Assembly: GCF_022678645.1 (NCBI RefSeq)
Contig: NZ_JALBWV010000028.1
Coordinates: forward strand, 49,157-113,156
Source of the DNA: Saccharopolyspora soli
GTDB lineage: Bacteria; Actinomycetota; Actinomycetes; Mycobacteriales; Pseudonocardiaceae
Direction of reading: 5' to 3'
Length of the DNA: 64,000 nt
In this document: piece by piece, positions 8,625 through 17,376 of the stretch
Layout: every line of letters starts with the position of its first letter
Numbering within the stretch: position 1 is the first letter of the stretch
Translations under genes and position numbers: made by a program
The notes under the pieces: model-generated
What the model was told of the DNA's origin: nothing
Database searches by the model: none
The model's input: the letters and a program-made list of their open reading frames with translations, nothing else

Positions 8625-8993
8625 TCAGGAGTGGAAATGTCGCCGGATGGCGTGATCGACGGCGTTGGTGATCGTGTCGCCATTGGTCTGCGCGCTCGCG
8701 TGCTGGTAGAGCGGCCAGGACCAGACGCAGTCGCGGCCGTCGCAGTAGATGCGGACGTGTCCATCGTCGTTTTCCTGGAGTACCAAGGGAAGGCGGTGCC
8801 GCCGGGGCGCGCTGCCCGATAAGGTCAGGCGTGAGCCGTCCTGAAAACCCACGTCGACCCCGCGCTCGGCGAGGTGCTGTACGACGTGGCTGACGAGGTC
8901 TTGCGCGTTGACCTTGCCGACGGCCGAGCCGGGTCGGGCGGGATCTTCGAGGTAGTTGTAAACCAGGTCTTCCAGCGTTTCGACCAGAAGCAT
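8625..8993 (-). CDS. Hypothetical plasmid-type protein
   Basis: A 122-residue protein with an ATG at 8993 behind AAAGGG. Seen: an acidic helical N-terminus (MLLVETLEDLVYNYLED) and a strand-rich C-terminal half with two cysteines (IYCDGRDCVWSWPLY). Codon use is typical of real genes here. No family is recognised. It lies within the minus-strand cargo series. Confidence 0.65.
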   Translation of the reverse strand: MLLVETLEDLVYNYLEDPARPGSAVGKVNAQDLVSHVVQHLAERGVDVGFQDGSRLTLSGSAPRRHRLPLVLQENDDGHVRIYCDGRDCVWSWPLYQHASAQTNGDTITNAVDHAIRRHFHS

Positions 8994-9037
8994 CGGTTGA
9001 GCCCTTTCGTAAGAACCGGTTGCCTGACGGGGAGCGA

Positions 9038-9853
9038 TTAGCCCCAGTTGCGGTGTTCGCGGTTCCACTTGGCTTCGACCTTGGGCGCCAGTTCGGCGCG
9101 CAGGTCGTCCACGGTCCGGCTGTGTTTGGCGGCAAGCGCGGCCAGGATGAGCTGCGCATCCTCGTGGTACTCGGCGATGGTGTCGCGGTGAAATGCCACG
9201 TTGCGCTTGGTAAGGAGCCGGGCGTAGGACAACGCGTCGATGTAGGAGCGCCGCGCAGTGAACTCGGTCTGGATCTGCCCGTACTGCTTGGTGCGCAAGG
9301 GGGTTCCGTCCGGTGCGGTGATCGCCTTCGCGGCTTTGGCCTTCGCGCGTTCGCCCTTCTCCGCTTCCCGCGCGAGTTGCTCGGGTGTCTTGATCTGGCT
9401 GGGCCGGTTGCGGACGTCGACCGGCGAGCTGGGGTAGCACTCGGTGCACGCGGCCTTGCCGGCCTGCTCGACGATCTCGGTCTCGTCGTGCCCAGAGAGC
9501 TGGGTGAGCCAGGCGAACCGGGTGGACGGGAAGCAGGTGCGGCAGGCGGTGGTGCGGTGCACGTGGCCACCGGTGTTGAGGACCAGCCAGGCGCGGGTCC
9601 AGCCGCCCCGACGCTCGAACTCCGCATCGAGGGGACGCGCGGCGGCCTCGCACTCGGTGATGGTCTGGCGGGCCTGCTCGATCCGGGGCCGCAACTCGGT
9701 CGCGTACTCGTCCATGCCGTCGTTCACCAGACGCTGGACGCGGGCAGTGAGCCCGTTGACGGTGTCGGTGGCCTTGGCATGCTCAATACCGAGCCGGGCG
9801 AGCTCTTCGTCAATCTCGGACGGGGTTGCGGTCGTGGGGTTGTCGATGGGCAT
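9038..9853 (-). CDS. Zinc-ribbon-like coiled-coil hypothetical protein
   Basis: A 271-residue protein from the ATG at 9853, preceded by GAGGTG. The N-terminal 75 residues are an alpha-helical coiled coil. A central region has two cysteine pairs (CRTCFPSTRF and CTECYPSSP) that could bind zinc. The C-terminal half is Ala/Lys/Glu-rich helix. Similar proteins recur on actinobacterial integrative elements, but their role is unknown to me. DNA binding is possible (inference). Confidence 0.65.
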   Translation of the reverse strand: MPIDNPTTATPSEIDEELARLGIEHAKATDTVNGLTARVQRLVNDGMDEYATELRPRIEQARQTITECEAAARPLDAEFERRGGWTRAWLVLNTGGHVHRTTACRTCFPSTRFAWLTQLSGHDETEIVEQAGKAACTECYPSSPVDVRNRPSQIKTPEQLAREAEKGERAKAKAAKAITAPDGTPLRTKQYGQIQTEFTARRSYIDALSYARLLTKRNVAFHRDTIAEYHEDAQLILAALAAKHSRTVDDLRAELAPKVEAKWNREHRNWG

Positions 9854-9858
9854 GGTGT

Positions 9859-10416
9859 TCACCTCGGAAGAGGTTCGGGCCAGGTCGTGTCGGCCAGGCG
9901 GGGGCGTGGGAAGGCGTCGCCGCTGCGCCAAGCGCGGACGGCGGGGGCGAATTCGCTGGTGACCGCGCGGTCGAGGTCGCGGAGGTCGATCGTGGGCCGG
10001 CCGTTGCGGCGGGCGTCGGCCCACAGGTCGAGGACCTTGGTGAGGCTGTCGGCCAGCAGCGCGGTCAGGGCGGTGGGCGGGTAGTCCTCGGCGACCGCGG
10101 CCAGCAGGCCGGCCATCTCGGTCAACGGCATACCGGGGGTGGTGTAGTGGTCGAGCTGGTGGACCGGCAGCGTGACCACGTGCTCGGGTCCGGGCTGGGC
10201 GCCGGCCAGGGTGACCGTGCCGAGCTGGACAGCGGCGCCGAGTTGGAAGACGTAGACCCAGAAGCCCATGCGGTTGGTCGCGCGGGTGAGCGACTGGCGC
10301 GGCAGGTGGCGGTCCCGTGCCACGTCGTGCGCCTTGGCGCGGTTCGCGGGCACGGTGAGCACGTCGTCCAGGCGCGCCCGTGACAGGTCGAGGCGGTCGT
10401 AGAACTTCACGAACAC
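9859..10416 (-). CDS. Hypothetical protein of the element cargo
   Basis: A 185-residue protein from a GTG at 10416 (reading V-F-V-K-F-Y-D-R) with GGAAAG upstream; the longer frame is rejected as low-complexity. It is mostly helical with a basic patch (NRAKAHDVARDRHLPRQS). No recognised domain. It sits 5 bp upstream of the 9853 gene and is probably co-transcribed with it. Confidence 0.6.
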   Translation of the reverse strand: MFVKFYDRLDLSRARLDDVLTVPANRAKAHDVARDRHLPRQSLTRATNRMGFWVYVFQLGAAVQLGTVTLAGAQPGPEHVVTLPVHQLDHYTTPGMPLTEMAGLLAAVAEDYPPTALTALLADSLTKVLDLWADARRNGRPTIDLRDLDRAVTSEFAPAVRAWRSGDAFPRPRLADTTWPEPLPR

Positions 10417-10447
10417 GAGGGACTGCTTTCCTTGTGATGACGCGGTT

Positions 10448-11038
10448 TCACGCGCGGATCTGGGCGAGCGTGCGGGGTGGCAGGGCGGAGGTGGTCCAGC
10501 CGTAGAGGTCGAAGACCTGGCGGGCGTGGGTGCGGCAGTAGAGGTCGAAGGCGCCACCCTGGCCAGCGTGGGTGGCGCGGCGGTGGCAGTAGCGCGGGGG
10601 CCGGCCGTTGCCGAACCCGGTTTGCCAGGTACACACCCGCAGCCGGTGGACGCGGATGACGAGGCCAGGGCCGCCGTTGGCTCCGGTCCAGCGGCCTCCG
10701 TCGACGTCGGTGGCGTGCCAGACGTAGCGGGTCCACATCCCGCCGGACGGGGTGTAGGTGCGCCGGCCGACCTGGTGAGCGTCGGCGGGGTCGATCGTGG
10801 CCAGGTGCCCGCCGGGCCAGGTGGTCAGCGCGTCGCCGGCCGAGGACACGTAGGCGACGAAGGTGTTCGCGCGGGGCATGGCCTCGCGTTCGCGTTCGTT
10901 CGAGCACGGGTAGCAGCTCGTGGCGCCGGTGGTCGGGTCGATCGCGCGGCCGGTGCCGATCCCGCTGGGGTCCGGGGTGGGCGGGTGGCCGCAGTCGAGA
11001 ACGTCCGCGACAGGGGCGGTGGAGGAGGTGGTGGTCAT
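10448..11038 (-). CDS. Cysteine-rich hypothetical protein
   Basis: A 196-residue protein with an ATG at 11038 (MTTTSSTAPV) and an upstream GGGACC. Cysteine/histidine sets appear at the N-terminus (LDCGHPPTP, CYPCSNERE) and again near the C-terminus (RYCHRRATHAG, LYCRTHARQ), suggesting one or two zinc-binding units. This type is frequent in actinophage and plasmid cargo. Function unknown. Confidence 0.6.
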   Translation of the reverse strand: MTTTSSTAPVADVLDCGHPPTPDPSGIGTGRAIDPTTGATSCYPCSNEREREAMPRANTFVAYVSSAGDALTTWPGGHLATIDPADAHQVGRRTYTPSGGMWTRYVWHATDVDGGRWTGANGGPGLVIRVHRLRVCTWQTGFGNGRPPRYCHRRATHAGQGGAFDLYCRTHARQVFDLYGWTTSALPPRTLAQIRA

Positions 11039-11090
11039 GGCGGTATCGGTCCCTTCGGGCCGGAGGTGAGCGGAATCGGCAAGGCACAGG

Positions 11091-11130
11091 CCGGCCGTTC
11101 GGCCACCGGAGGAGTGGTCCGAACGGCCGG
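11091..11130. terminator. Intergenic hairpin between cargo genes
   Basis: Arms of about 16 bases (11091-11106 and 11114-11130) pair almost perfectly around a short loop, directly after the stop of the minus-strand gene ending at 11137 and before the next RBS. It is a likely terminator or attenuator. Confidence 0.5.
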
Positions 11131-11136
11131 AGGTGA

Positions 11137-11720
11137 TCAAGGAAGGCGTCCGAACGTGGCCAGTAGCCGGGCGAACTCGGCCACCCGGTCGTGCGGGACG
11201 CGGACGGTGAACACTGAGTCGGACGCGCCGGGCCGCACACAGACGCGTCCGTGGACTCCTGCGTCGACCGTGCCGAAGTGGAAGTCGGTGTCCTGGTCTT
11301 GGTGCTGTACGCCCAGGTGTGCCGCGGCGGTCGCGGCGAGTTGCTGGCGGGCGGCGGCGATGCCGTCGCTGGCGTGCTTGTCGTCCCAGGCCGCTTGCAG
11401 CGCGGCCTCATAGTTCGGCAGCAGCCGGCGCCAGATCTCGTGGGCGATGACGTCGGACGGTTTGCGCTGGTCTACGGTGATCTTGTGGTCCCGGTCGTGG
11501 TCCTGCGGGACGTGGTTGCGCAGGAAGCCGAGGTGACCGGTGATGATCAATCGGCTCTGGTCGGTCTTGCGGCCGGTGGTGGTGCCGTCGAACAGGTCGA
11601 GGACCTGATCGTTCGGTCCGGCGAGATGGGCTTCCGAGCCGTCGGCGGCCTGCCGGTGTAGGCGCGCCACCCCGTGCCGAGGTGCTCGGCGACGGTGTGC
11701 GCGAGGTCGAGGGTGGTCAT
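11137..11720 (-). pseudogene. Hypothetical protein gene with apparent frameshift
   Basis: The natural start is the ATG at 11720 behind GGAGAACCCC, giving MTTLDLAHTVAEHLGTGWRA in one frame. The rest of the coding signal (ADGSEAHLAGPNDQ, then IITGHLGFLRNHV to the stop at 11137) is in another frame. The switch falls near 11655-11675. This is a one-base deletion-type shift or a sequencing error. A shorter intact reading from a GTG at 11670 (177 residues) is possible. The family is a small actinobacterial unknown. Confidence 0.5.
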
Positions 11721-11764
11721 GGGGTTCTCCGGTGGGTTGCTGGTCGACGGCCAGCCCGAGCCGA

Positions 11765-11835
11765 GCCGGCCGACCTGGTGGTGAGCCGCGGCGGTAACCG
11801 GGGCCGGCCGACTGTCGATGGACGGGTCGGCCGGC
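11765..11835. repeat. Intergenic inverted repeat
   Basis: Perfect 11-base arms (11765-11775 and 11825-11835) lie just past the stop of the 11855-12730 gene. It belongs to the same series of G+C-rich palindromes found between most genes of this block. Confidence 0.45.
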
Positions 11836-11854
11836 GGGTGCGAAGGGGCTGAGG

Positions 11855-12730
11855 TCAGCGGCAGTGGCCGGTGATCTGGACCAGGTGGGCCATGTCGACC
11901 ACAGGCCCGGCCCAGTAGCGGACGTGGGCCGGTTCGTTGCCGATTCCCCAGACGTAGAGCCGGAAATCGGGGTCAGCCGGGCAGGCCCACACGGAGCGCT
12001 TACCGGGCCCGTCGGGCGCGGGGGCGCCGCGTTCGTCGCACCGATCATCGACGACCAGGCCCCCACCCCAGGACGACCGCAGGTGCACGAACACTCGGAC
12101 GTACGCGGCATCGAACGGCACGGCGTGGGCCTTCTGCTGGGCCGCGACCCATTCGGACAGTGCGTCCGCGGACAACGGCCGGCGGGAGGTGATCACGGCG
12201 CGCACGGCGTCGACGTCGGTGAGCCGGCCGTGGTCGCTGCTGTCCGCGTAGGCCAGTGCACACGGCCCGGTGAACCACAACGTGACCCACTGCGGGCCCC
12301 GGTGCCAGCCGCGCGCATAGCCCCGCTGCTCGGACAACTCGGTGGTCGGGATCGGCGGCAACACGCCGTCCAGGCCCCGGTCCGGTCGGGGCGTCCACCC
12401 GTGTGCGCGGAGATCATCGTCAATGGTCGGGTAGATCATGTCAGTGGTCCTGGCGCCGGAGTAGCCGCGTGCCGCGCGGCTCAAGGTGTCCGCCAAGCCG
12501 TTCATGCGACCGGTAACGTTGCGCAAGCCCTGCACCGGCATCGGGTGCGAGCTCAGCGCGTCGTCGTGCAGGTCGGCAACCTGGCAGCGGAGTTCCTCCG
12601 CGAGCCTGGCCAGGCTGGTGAGGCTCGCGGCCTGCACGCGGTTCACCGTCTCCAGGGAATCGGCCCGTGCGCGTTCCCGTTCGAGCTCCGCGCGCAGCGC
12701 GTCCAGCGTGGTCGAGTGGTCGGTGGTCAT
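11855..12730 (-). CDS. Hypothetical protein with N-terminal coiled coil
   Basis: A 291-residue protein from the ATG at 12730. Residues 5-55 form a charged coiled coil (TLDALRAELERERARADSLE). The remainder is an alpha/beta domain with conserved-looking aromatic stretches (GWHRGPQWVTLWF, FRLYVWGIGNE). No recognised family. It follows the 12791 gene with a 60 bp spacer. Confidence 0.65.
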   Translation of the reverse strand: MTTDHSTTLDALRAELERERARADSLETVNRVQAASLTSLARLAEELRCQVADLHDDALSSHPMPVQGLRNVTGRMNGLADTLSRAARGYSGARTTDMIYPTIDDDLRAHGWTPRPDRGLDGVLPPIPTTELSEQRGYARGWHRGPQWVTLWFTGPCALAYADSSDHGRLTDVDAVRAVITSRRPLSADALSEWVAAQQKAHAVPFDAAYVRVFVHLRSSWGGGLVVDDRCDERGAPAPDGPGKRSVWACPADPDFRLYVWGIGNEPAHVRYWAGPVVDMAHLVQITGHCR

Positions 12731-12790
12731 CGTGGTGCTCGCTTTCGTCGGGTGGATGGCGTGAATGTGCGGAGGTGCTGGGAAAGGGGG

Positions 12791-13351
12791 TCACTGTTCG
12801 GCGAGCACGCGGTCGAGCTGATCAAGGAAGTAGTCGACGTTCGTGTTCGGGCGCATCGCGTCGCCGGACGGCATCCAGTCAAAGTCGTCGACGTAGCCGG
12901 CGGGGTCGAAGGTGTCGACGTAGTCGGTGTGGTCGCATGCGCAGCAGTCCGGCGCGGTCACCGGGTACAACTGGCTTCCGACGTTCAGGCACGCGGTGGC
13001 CAGTGCGCCCTCGCGGAACGTGGGCGCGGTGTAGGTGGCGATCGCGGTGACCACACGGGCGGCCGGGAATCGGGAGAACAATTCGGCGAGCACGTCGTAG
13101 TGGGCATGCCAGCACGCGGAAATCGTGCGACGCCTGCCGTTCGGGCCGGTGCCCTTGCCGAACGCGGAGGCGCTTCCCTTGGCGCCGCAACCCGCTGTGT
13201 CGGTGGCGCGGAGGGTGAACCTCGCGCGGGGGCCGGCGCGGTTGCTGCGATCCTCGCCCGTACGCACGGTGATGTTTCCGTCATAGAGCGCGCTCGACAC
13301 GTCGCGTACGACGTGGTGAATATCGGTGAGGGACACGCCGTACACGAACAT
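12791..13351 (-). CDS. Hypothetical protein, cysteine motif
   Basis: A 186-residue protein with an excellent RBS (AAAGGAG) before the ATG at 13351. Features: SACWHAHYDVLAELF in the middle, and a CCACDH motif followed by an acidic repeat-like stretch (DYVDTFDPAGYVDDFDW) near the C-terminus. Likely cytoplasmic. No family recognised. Confidence 0.65.
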   Translation of the reverse strand: MFVYGVSLTDIHHVVRDVSSALYDGNITVRTGEDRSNRAGPRARFTLRATDTAGCGAKGSASAFGKGTGPNGRRRTISACWHAHYDVLAELFSRFPAARVVTAIATYTAPTFREGALATACLNVGSQLYPVTAPDCCACDHTDYVDTFDPAGYVDDFDWMPSGDAMRPNTNVDYFLDQLDRVLAEQ

Positions 13352-13455
13352 GGTGAACTCCTTTGCTCATTCGAGAAACGGTGATGACGTGCGCGCGGAT
13401 GACTCGAACAATCCACAACGGACAGAGAACTGTTGCAACCATTGCGCGCGATGAA

Positions 13456-13499
13456 AGCCGCGCGGCGCCCGCCATGAACGGGCGCCGAGACACGCGGCT
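13456..13499. repeat. Nested inverted repeat between cargo genes
   Basis: An outer 7-base pair of arms (13456-13462 and 13493-13499) encloses an inner perfect 9-base stem (13463-13471 and 13479-13487). It lies in the 188 bp gap between the 13540 gene stop and the 13351 start. Confidence 0.5.
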
Positions 13500-13539
13500 C
13501 ACCGTCGGTGACATGTCCGGGCAAGACGGACTGTTGTTG

Positions 13540-13848
13540 CTAGACCCAGGAATCGACGCGGGCGACCGTGGCGCCGCATCTCTTGGCGACGTACTCCGCA
13601 GCGTCCGCCAGGTCAGAAAATCGGTAGCGGTAGGCGGACAAGGGCACCGGACCAGTCGCGCCGTCGGTGGATTCGATCCGCCAGCGTCCGCGCGGTGCGC
13701 GTTCGCAGGCGACGAACGCGCATCCGTCACGCGTGAACGCGACTGCGCTATCGGCGTCTTGTTCGCCGTAGGTGTCGTCGGTCATGACGTAGCCGTTCTG
13801 GGCGTACTGAAAGTGGAGCTCTACGACGTTGTCCGTGTCGGTGGACAT
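13540..13848 (-). CDS. Small hypothetical protein
   Basis: A 102-residue protein with AAGGGAG before the ATG at 13848 (MSTDTDNVVELHF). It is a strand-rich fold with one cysteine (FVACERAPRG) and a helical C-terminus (ADAAEYVAKRCGATVARV). The upstream in-frame extension to 14046 overlaps the next gene and is rejected. Function unknown. Confidence 0.6.
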   Translation of the reverse strand: MSTDTDNVVELHFQYAQNGYVMTDDTYGEQDADSAVAFTRDGCAFVACERAPRGRWRIESTDGATGPVPLSAYRYRFSDLADAAEYVAKRCGATVARVDSWV

Positions 13849-13897
13849 GTGGTCTCCCTTGGCGTTGGCCGGTGGATGTGGCGAATGTGCGCGGGTT

Positions 13898-14197
13898 TCA
13901 GGCCCAGCGCGGTGGGAATTCCTCGCGAAGTCCGTCAAAGGTCCACGCGCCGAAGATGCGGAAGTGCCCACAAACCACGCGCACGTGTGCACGCGGGACA
14001 CAACCGCTCGGCTTGAACGTGGTGTGTTCGCCACGTCGATAGGCACCCCGAGTAGCAGTGACCAACACGGCGATTTCGCCGCACGGGGTGTACCCGGTCA
14101 CCTTGGCGGGTACGAGTCCGGAGAAACTGTCCAGGAAGATAAGATCACCGATCCGAATCACGGTCATTCGAATCGAATCGCGTTGCGTGTCAGTCAT
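13898..14197 (-). CDS. Small hypothetical protein
   Basis: A 99-residue protein from the ATG at 14197. The N-terminal half resembles a small beta-barrel (DLIFLDSFSGLVPAKVTGY, EIAVLVTATRGAYRRGE), which could be SH3- or KOW-like. This is only a pattern impression. It is spaced 22 bp from the gene upstream. Confidence 0.55.
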   Translation of the reverse strand: MTDTQRDSIRMTVIRIGDLIFLDSFSGLVPAKVTGYTPCGEIAVLVTATRGAYRRGEHTTFKPSGCVPRAHVRVVCGHFRIFGAWTFDGLREEFPPRWA

Positions 14198-14219
14198 CGT
14201 GAGACCTCACTCAGCGTGG

Positions 14220-15035
14220 CTAGGCGGCCGACTGGTAGCCCGTACCGGGGCACGTGGCCAGATCGGGCAGGTAGACGGTTCTGAAGTCGTTCCACGCGCG
14301 TTCGGAATTCGCGCGGGCCCGGTTACGTCCCCGGTCCAGCCGGTTGGGACCGCGCCGTTGCTCGGATTCCTGGTTGAGCCGTTGACGGACCAACCAGGTC
14401 ATGGCCTGAACCTGGTGCGCCGAGACCCGCTCCCCCGCGCGTGCGGAGATCAGCTCCGCGGCACGGCGGTACAGGTTCACCACGTGGTCGTACTGCCGAC
14501 GGGAAATCGATCCATCCTTGCGGCGAAATCCGTCGACCGGCGCGGAGTCGTACTCCTCGGAGGTGAGCCCGCGACCGTGCGCCACCGACAGCGCGTGCCG
14601 ATCGATCACCACGCGCGGGTCATCCGGATCTTGATCTCCGCAGAACTCGATCAGGTGGGCAAAGTCGCGGATCTTGGGACCGTTGAGGATGTCCTCATAC
14701 CGCTCACCGGCGAGCAACCGGTCAGCAGCGCGTTTCTGCCCGGTCGTGGCGAACATTCCGGAACCGGGCCCGCCGATTCCCTTGCCCTCGCGCAGTACGC
14801 GAGCGGCGTTGTGAACGTTGCCGATCCATCCTTGCTGAGGTGAGTAAATCGCGAGCATTCCGGCGCCGAGATGGGCATCACCGTTCGCGATTGCGGTTGC
14901 CACGTGGTGCGCGTCGGCATACCAGCGCACTCCTTGCGCGATTTCGTCGGGTGTGGCCTGTTCCCAGTGCCACACGATGTTGTCATGGCTCACAGGGTGT
15001 GCCCGGAACCATGGGTGATCGCTGGGGGCAGGCAT
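14220..15035 (-). CDS. Actinophage/plasmid-family protein (possibly DUF7178)
   Basis: A 271-residue protein from the ATG at 15035. Recognisable sequence blocks (YSPQQGWIGNVHNAARVL, GKGIGGPGSGMFAT, ILNGPKIRDFAHLIE, VVIDRHALSVAHGR) match a family common in actinophages and plasmids, which I believe is DUF7178. The helical N-terminal part with a glycine-rich turn resembles DNA-glycosylase-like helix-hairpin folds (weak impression). The function of the family is not known to me. Confidence 0.68.
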   Translation of the reverse strand: MPAPSDHPWFRAHPVSHDNIVWHWEQATPDEIAQGVRWYADAHHVATAIANGDAHLGAGMLAIYSPQQGWIGNVHNAARVLREGKGIGGPGSGMFATTGQKRAADRLLAGERYEDILNGPKIRDFAHLIEFCGDQDPDDPRVVIDRHALSVAHGRGLTSEEYDSAPVDGFRRKDGSISRRQYDHVVNLYRRAAELISARAGERVSAHQVQAMTWLVRQRLNQESEQRRGPNRLDRGRNRARANSERAWNDFRTVYLPDLATCPGTGYQSAA

Positions 15036-15050
15036 GACAATTCAGTCCTC

Positions 15051-15338
15051 TTAGGTGTGCTTCACGGTCACCGGCGAGTCGTCCCACAAGCGGGACCATC
15101 CCGATTGCGCGGGACGCGTCCCGGCCGTTCGTACGTATTTGTCCAGGGCGAGCAATTCGCGTCGCACTTCTCCGACGTCCAATTGCCACAGTTCACGAGC
15201 TATTTCATCCCGCACGCGGTCAAGGTCAACCGCACCCGATGACGCGAGGCAATACAGAGCCGACGACATACCGCCGTGCCAATCGGAAGCGAAACGCCGC
15301 GCTTGCCCGTCGCTCATCATGACGATGACTGCACTCAT
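15051..15338 (-). CDS. Small hypothetical protein
   Basis: A 95-residue protein with AAGGAG upstream of the ATG at 15338 (MSAVIVMMSDGQARRF). It is an alpha/beta fold with a helical C-terminal half (VRDEIARELWQLDVGEVRRE). No recognised family. It ends 15 bp before the 15035 start, so the two are probably co-transcribed. Confidence 0.58.
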   Translation of the reverse strand: MSAVIVMMSDGQARRFASDWHGGMSSALYCLASSGAVDLDRVRDEIARELWQLDVGEVRRELLALDKYVRTAGTRPAQSGWSRLWDDSPVTVKHT

Positions 15339-15355
15339 CGATTTCACTCCTTGAC

Positions 15356-15751
15356 TCACGCCGCGACCGTGACTGGAATTGATTCCATGGCGGAAAAATC
15401 GAAAATGGCGAGCTGCGCGGTTTCCCGCGCGAGGGTCATTGCCTCGGACAGGTCCGCGGTCACGACGGAAACGTCAAGGTAGACACGGCCGGTCGCAGGG
15501 TCGCGCCACCCGCCGAGAACGCGACCGGGCAGCGAGAGAGCGTCTTTCGCTTGCGCGATGTATTCGTGAAGATCGTTACTGGTCACGGAACCGTCAACAA
15601 CGCGTTCGTGTTCCGGGTGTACGGCAACCGCATAGCCCGTGCCGACATCGGAACCGTCGTTCGGGTTGACGGAAAATCCGCCGTCCGGCACTGATAGAGC
15701 GTCCGCCATGGCGCTAATCCGAGCGGACCAATCGATCAGGGTCATAGTCAT
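15356..15751 (-). CDS. Hypothetical protein, first gene of the cargo series
   Basis: A 131-residue protein (MTMTLIDWSARI) with GGAG upstream of the ATG at 15751. Acidic, alpha/beta, with GRVYLDVSVVTADLSEAMTLA near the C-terminus. No family recognised. As the first gene after the gene-free stretch, its promoter should lie in 15752-15960. Confidence 0.6.
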   Translation of the reverse strand: MTMTLIDWSARISAMADALSVPDGGFSVNPNDGSDVGTGYAVAVHPEHERVVDGSVTSNDLHEYIAQAKDALSLPGRVLGGWRDPATGRVYLDVSVVTADLSEAMTLARETAQLAIFDFSAMESIPVTVAA

Positions 15752-16425
15752 GGCGGTACTCCATTTCGTGTGCGAAAAGTGGTTGACTGGGCAGTGATTC
15801 AGGCCAGTTGTGAACTGGCACCGAAACGCGCAACCCTCTCCGTTGTGAGATCTCCGCAAAGGGGACACATCTTGTATCCGTGCAATGCGGCACTACTCGC
15901 CGGTGAGGGTTGCGCGTTTCGATGGCACATTCCCTGAATCTCTTAACACTGTTGGGATAAGCCGTTATGTCTAGCGCGCAACGCAAGGAACCATGTCCGT
16001 AAGGGTTTGGCGTGCTACGGGCAGGCGAGAGCGACGCTCTCAAGCCAGAGAAACCCAATGTCGGCAACCGCCTCAAACAACCCCGAACGCCTACACATTG
16101 CGACGTTTGTCGGTGCTAGACCACCATTGACTTATCTTGGGGACACACCAGTGGCAGGCATGCCATTTATGCGCGCTACTCCGCTCTATAGCAAGAGCTT
16201 TACGTCGCGAAGCTGCAAGCACAGTTACTACACATTCCAGATTAGAAATGCGCGTTTGGCTGCGCGTCGTTCTTCACGCTGCTCTGCACGGTTTTGCTGC
16301 TGTCCGCACGGCCCAAGCCGCTGCCCGCGCTTTACGGGACTTTCGAGACCTCAGCAGGCCGTTCCTCCGTGGAAGGCGACTCGCAGGGACGCCGTGCCCC
16401 GGTCCTCATCGCTTCCTTTTCGGTA

Positions 16426-16464
16426 TGTCCTGTTGATGTGTCTATTACACACCTAAACAGGACA
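16426..16464. repeat. 39-bp imperfect palindrome
   Basis: The arms begin TGTCCTGTT and end AACAGGACA, and complementarity extends inward through TGTGT/ACACA. The total is about 39 bp with a short centre. It is a good candidate for a dimeric repressor operator or a relaxase recognition hairpin. Confidence 0.5.
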
Positions 16465-16624
16465 CTTTGCAAGTGGTGATAGATGAGCGTTATTTCGTCG
16501 TTATATTTCTGCGAAAGGCGGACTCGGTGCCCCTCTGTTCGATGCTGGGACCTGCTTTCCCCTGGTCTTTCTCTTCGGGTGCAAGGCGCAGACAGCGTGT
16601 TTCAGTGGCAGTGAGGGGCATTCG

Positions 16625-16660
16625 GCGAATGACGTGCGTGGGCGCACGCGCGTCATTCGC
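16625..16660. repeat. 14-bp stem hairpin
   Basis: Arms 16625-16638 and 16647-16660 match at 13 of 14 positions around an 8-base loop. No T-run follows, so an origin/transfer hairpin is as likely as a terminator. Confidence 0.5.
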
Positions 16661-17168
16661 AACCGAAGGCAGGCGCCGCGGGCGTAGAAGATGCTTGTCT
16701 TGCTTGGTTTGCCTCGTGTAGGCGCAAGAGAAGTGCGGATCGTCAATGACCCTCGTTCGGCTTATTGACGGGAAACATGCATCGTTGGCCGACGGTGCCT
16801 AATCGAATGCATCCAATTTGTCGACCTTGCGAAGGTGTTAATGTGTTTGAAATCGTCAACTAATTGCGCCGAGCTGCTGGCGCTCGTATCTGCCGAGCAC
16901 GGATCGAGCCAGGTGGCCGAAATGACTAATCGTGAATCAGTGAAACGAAATGGACGGTCAGAATTTTCACAGACGAAGCGCTGGCACGCTAAAAAACGGA
17001 ATTCATCCAACCTATGCTGCTGGCCACACCATTTCTTATTGCACTCGCTCCTATTCCTCCCAGTCGTCAACAGGTTCCCGTGGGGTACCGAGGCTGGGCA
17101 GGTTCAGGAAGGGCCAGCGACGCGCTGACCTGAGACAACGTGGCACGAGGGGGCTTCCTGCTTATCGG

Positions 17169-17228
17169 GTAGATGAGTGAGCGCATGAGTAGGCGCATGA
17201 GTAGGTAGATGAGCAGGCGCATGTAGGG
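17169..17228. repeat. Five tandem 12-bp iteron-like units
   Basis: Consecutive 12-mers: GTAGATGAGTGA, GCGCATGAGTAG, GCGCATGAGTAG, GTAGATGAGCAG and GCGCATGTAGGG. Two are identical; four share ATGAG at the same phase and the fifth starts GCGCATG. The unit contains in-frame stops, so it is not a coding repeat. Iterons are the obvious comparison. Confidence 0.6.
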
Positions 17229-17376
17229 TCTCGCGGCTGGCTTCATTTTCTCAGCAGCGCTTTCATCTCGGCTTCATTTGTGAAGCGTGGTTGAGACCAG
17301 GCCATTTTGGTGGATTCTCGGTAGTGCTGGCGGGTCCGTGGCGGCTCCGCCAGCTATCTGACGCTGGTGACCGAAC

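Larger units (their letters stand above)
15752..17376. other. 1.6 kb gene-free stretch with repeats (candidate origin region)
   Basis: No reading frame here has a convincing start, RBS or codon use, and the base composition is visibly lower in G+C than the flanks. It contains an imperfect operator-like palindrome (16426), a strong hairpin (16625) and a five-unit 12-bp tandem array (17169). On conjugative elements such stretches usually hold the replication or transfer origin (inference). Confidence 0.5.

Noticed and set aside
17169..17228. Possible CRISPR array
   Set aside because: Units are only 12 bp and directly abut with no spacers and no cas genes.
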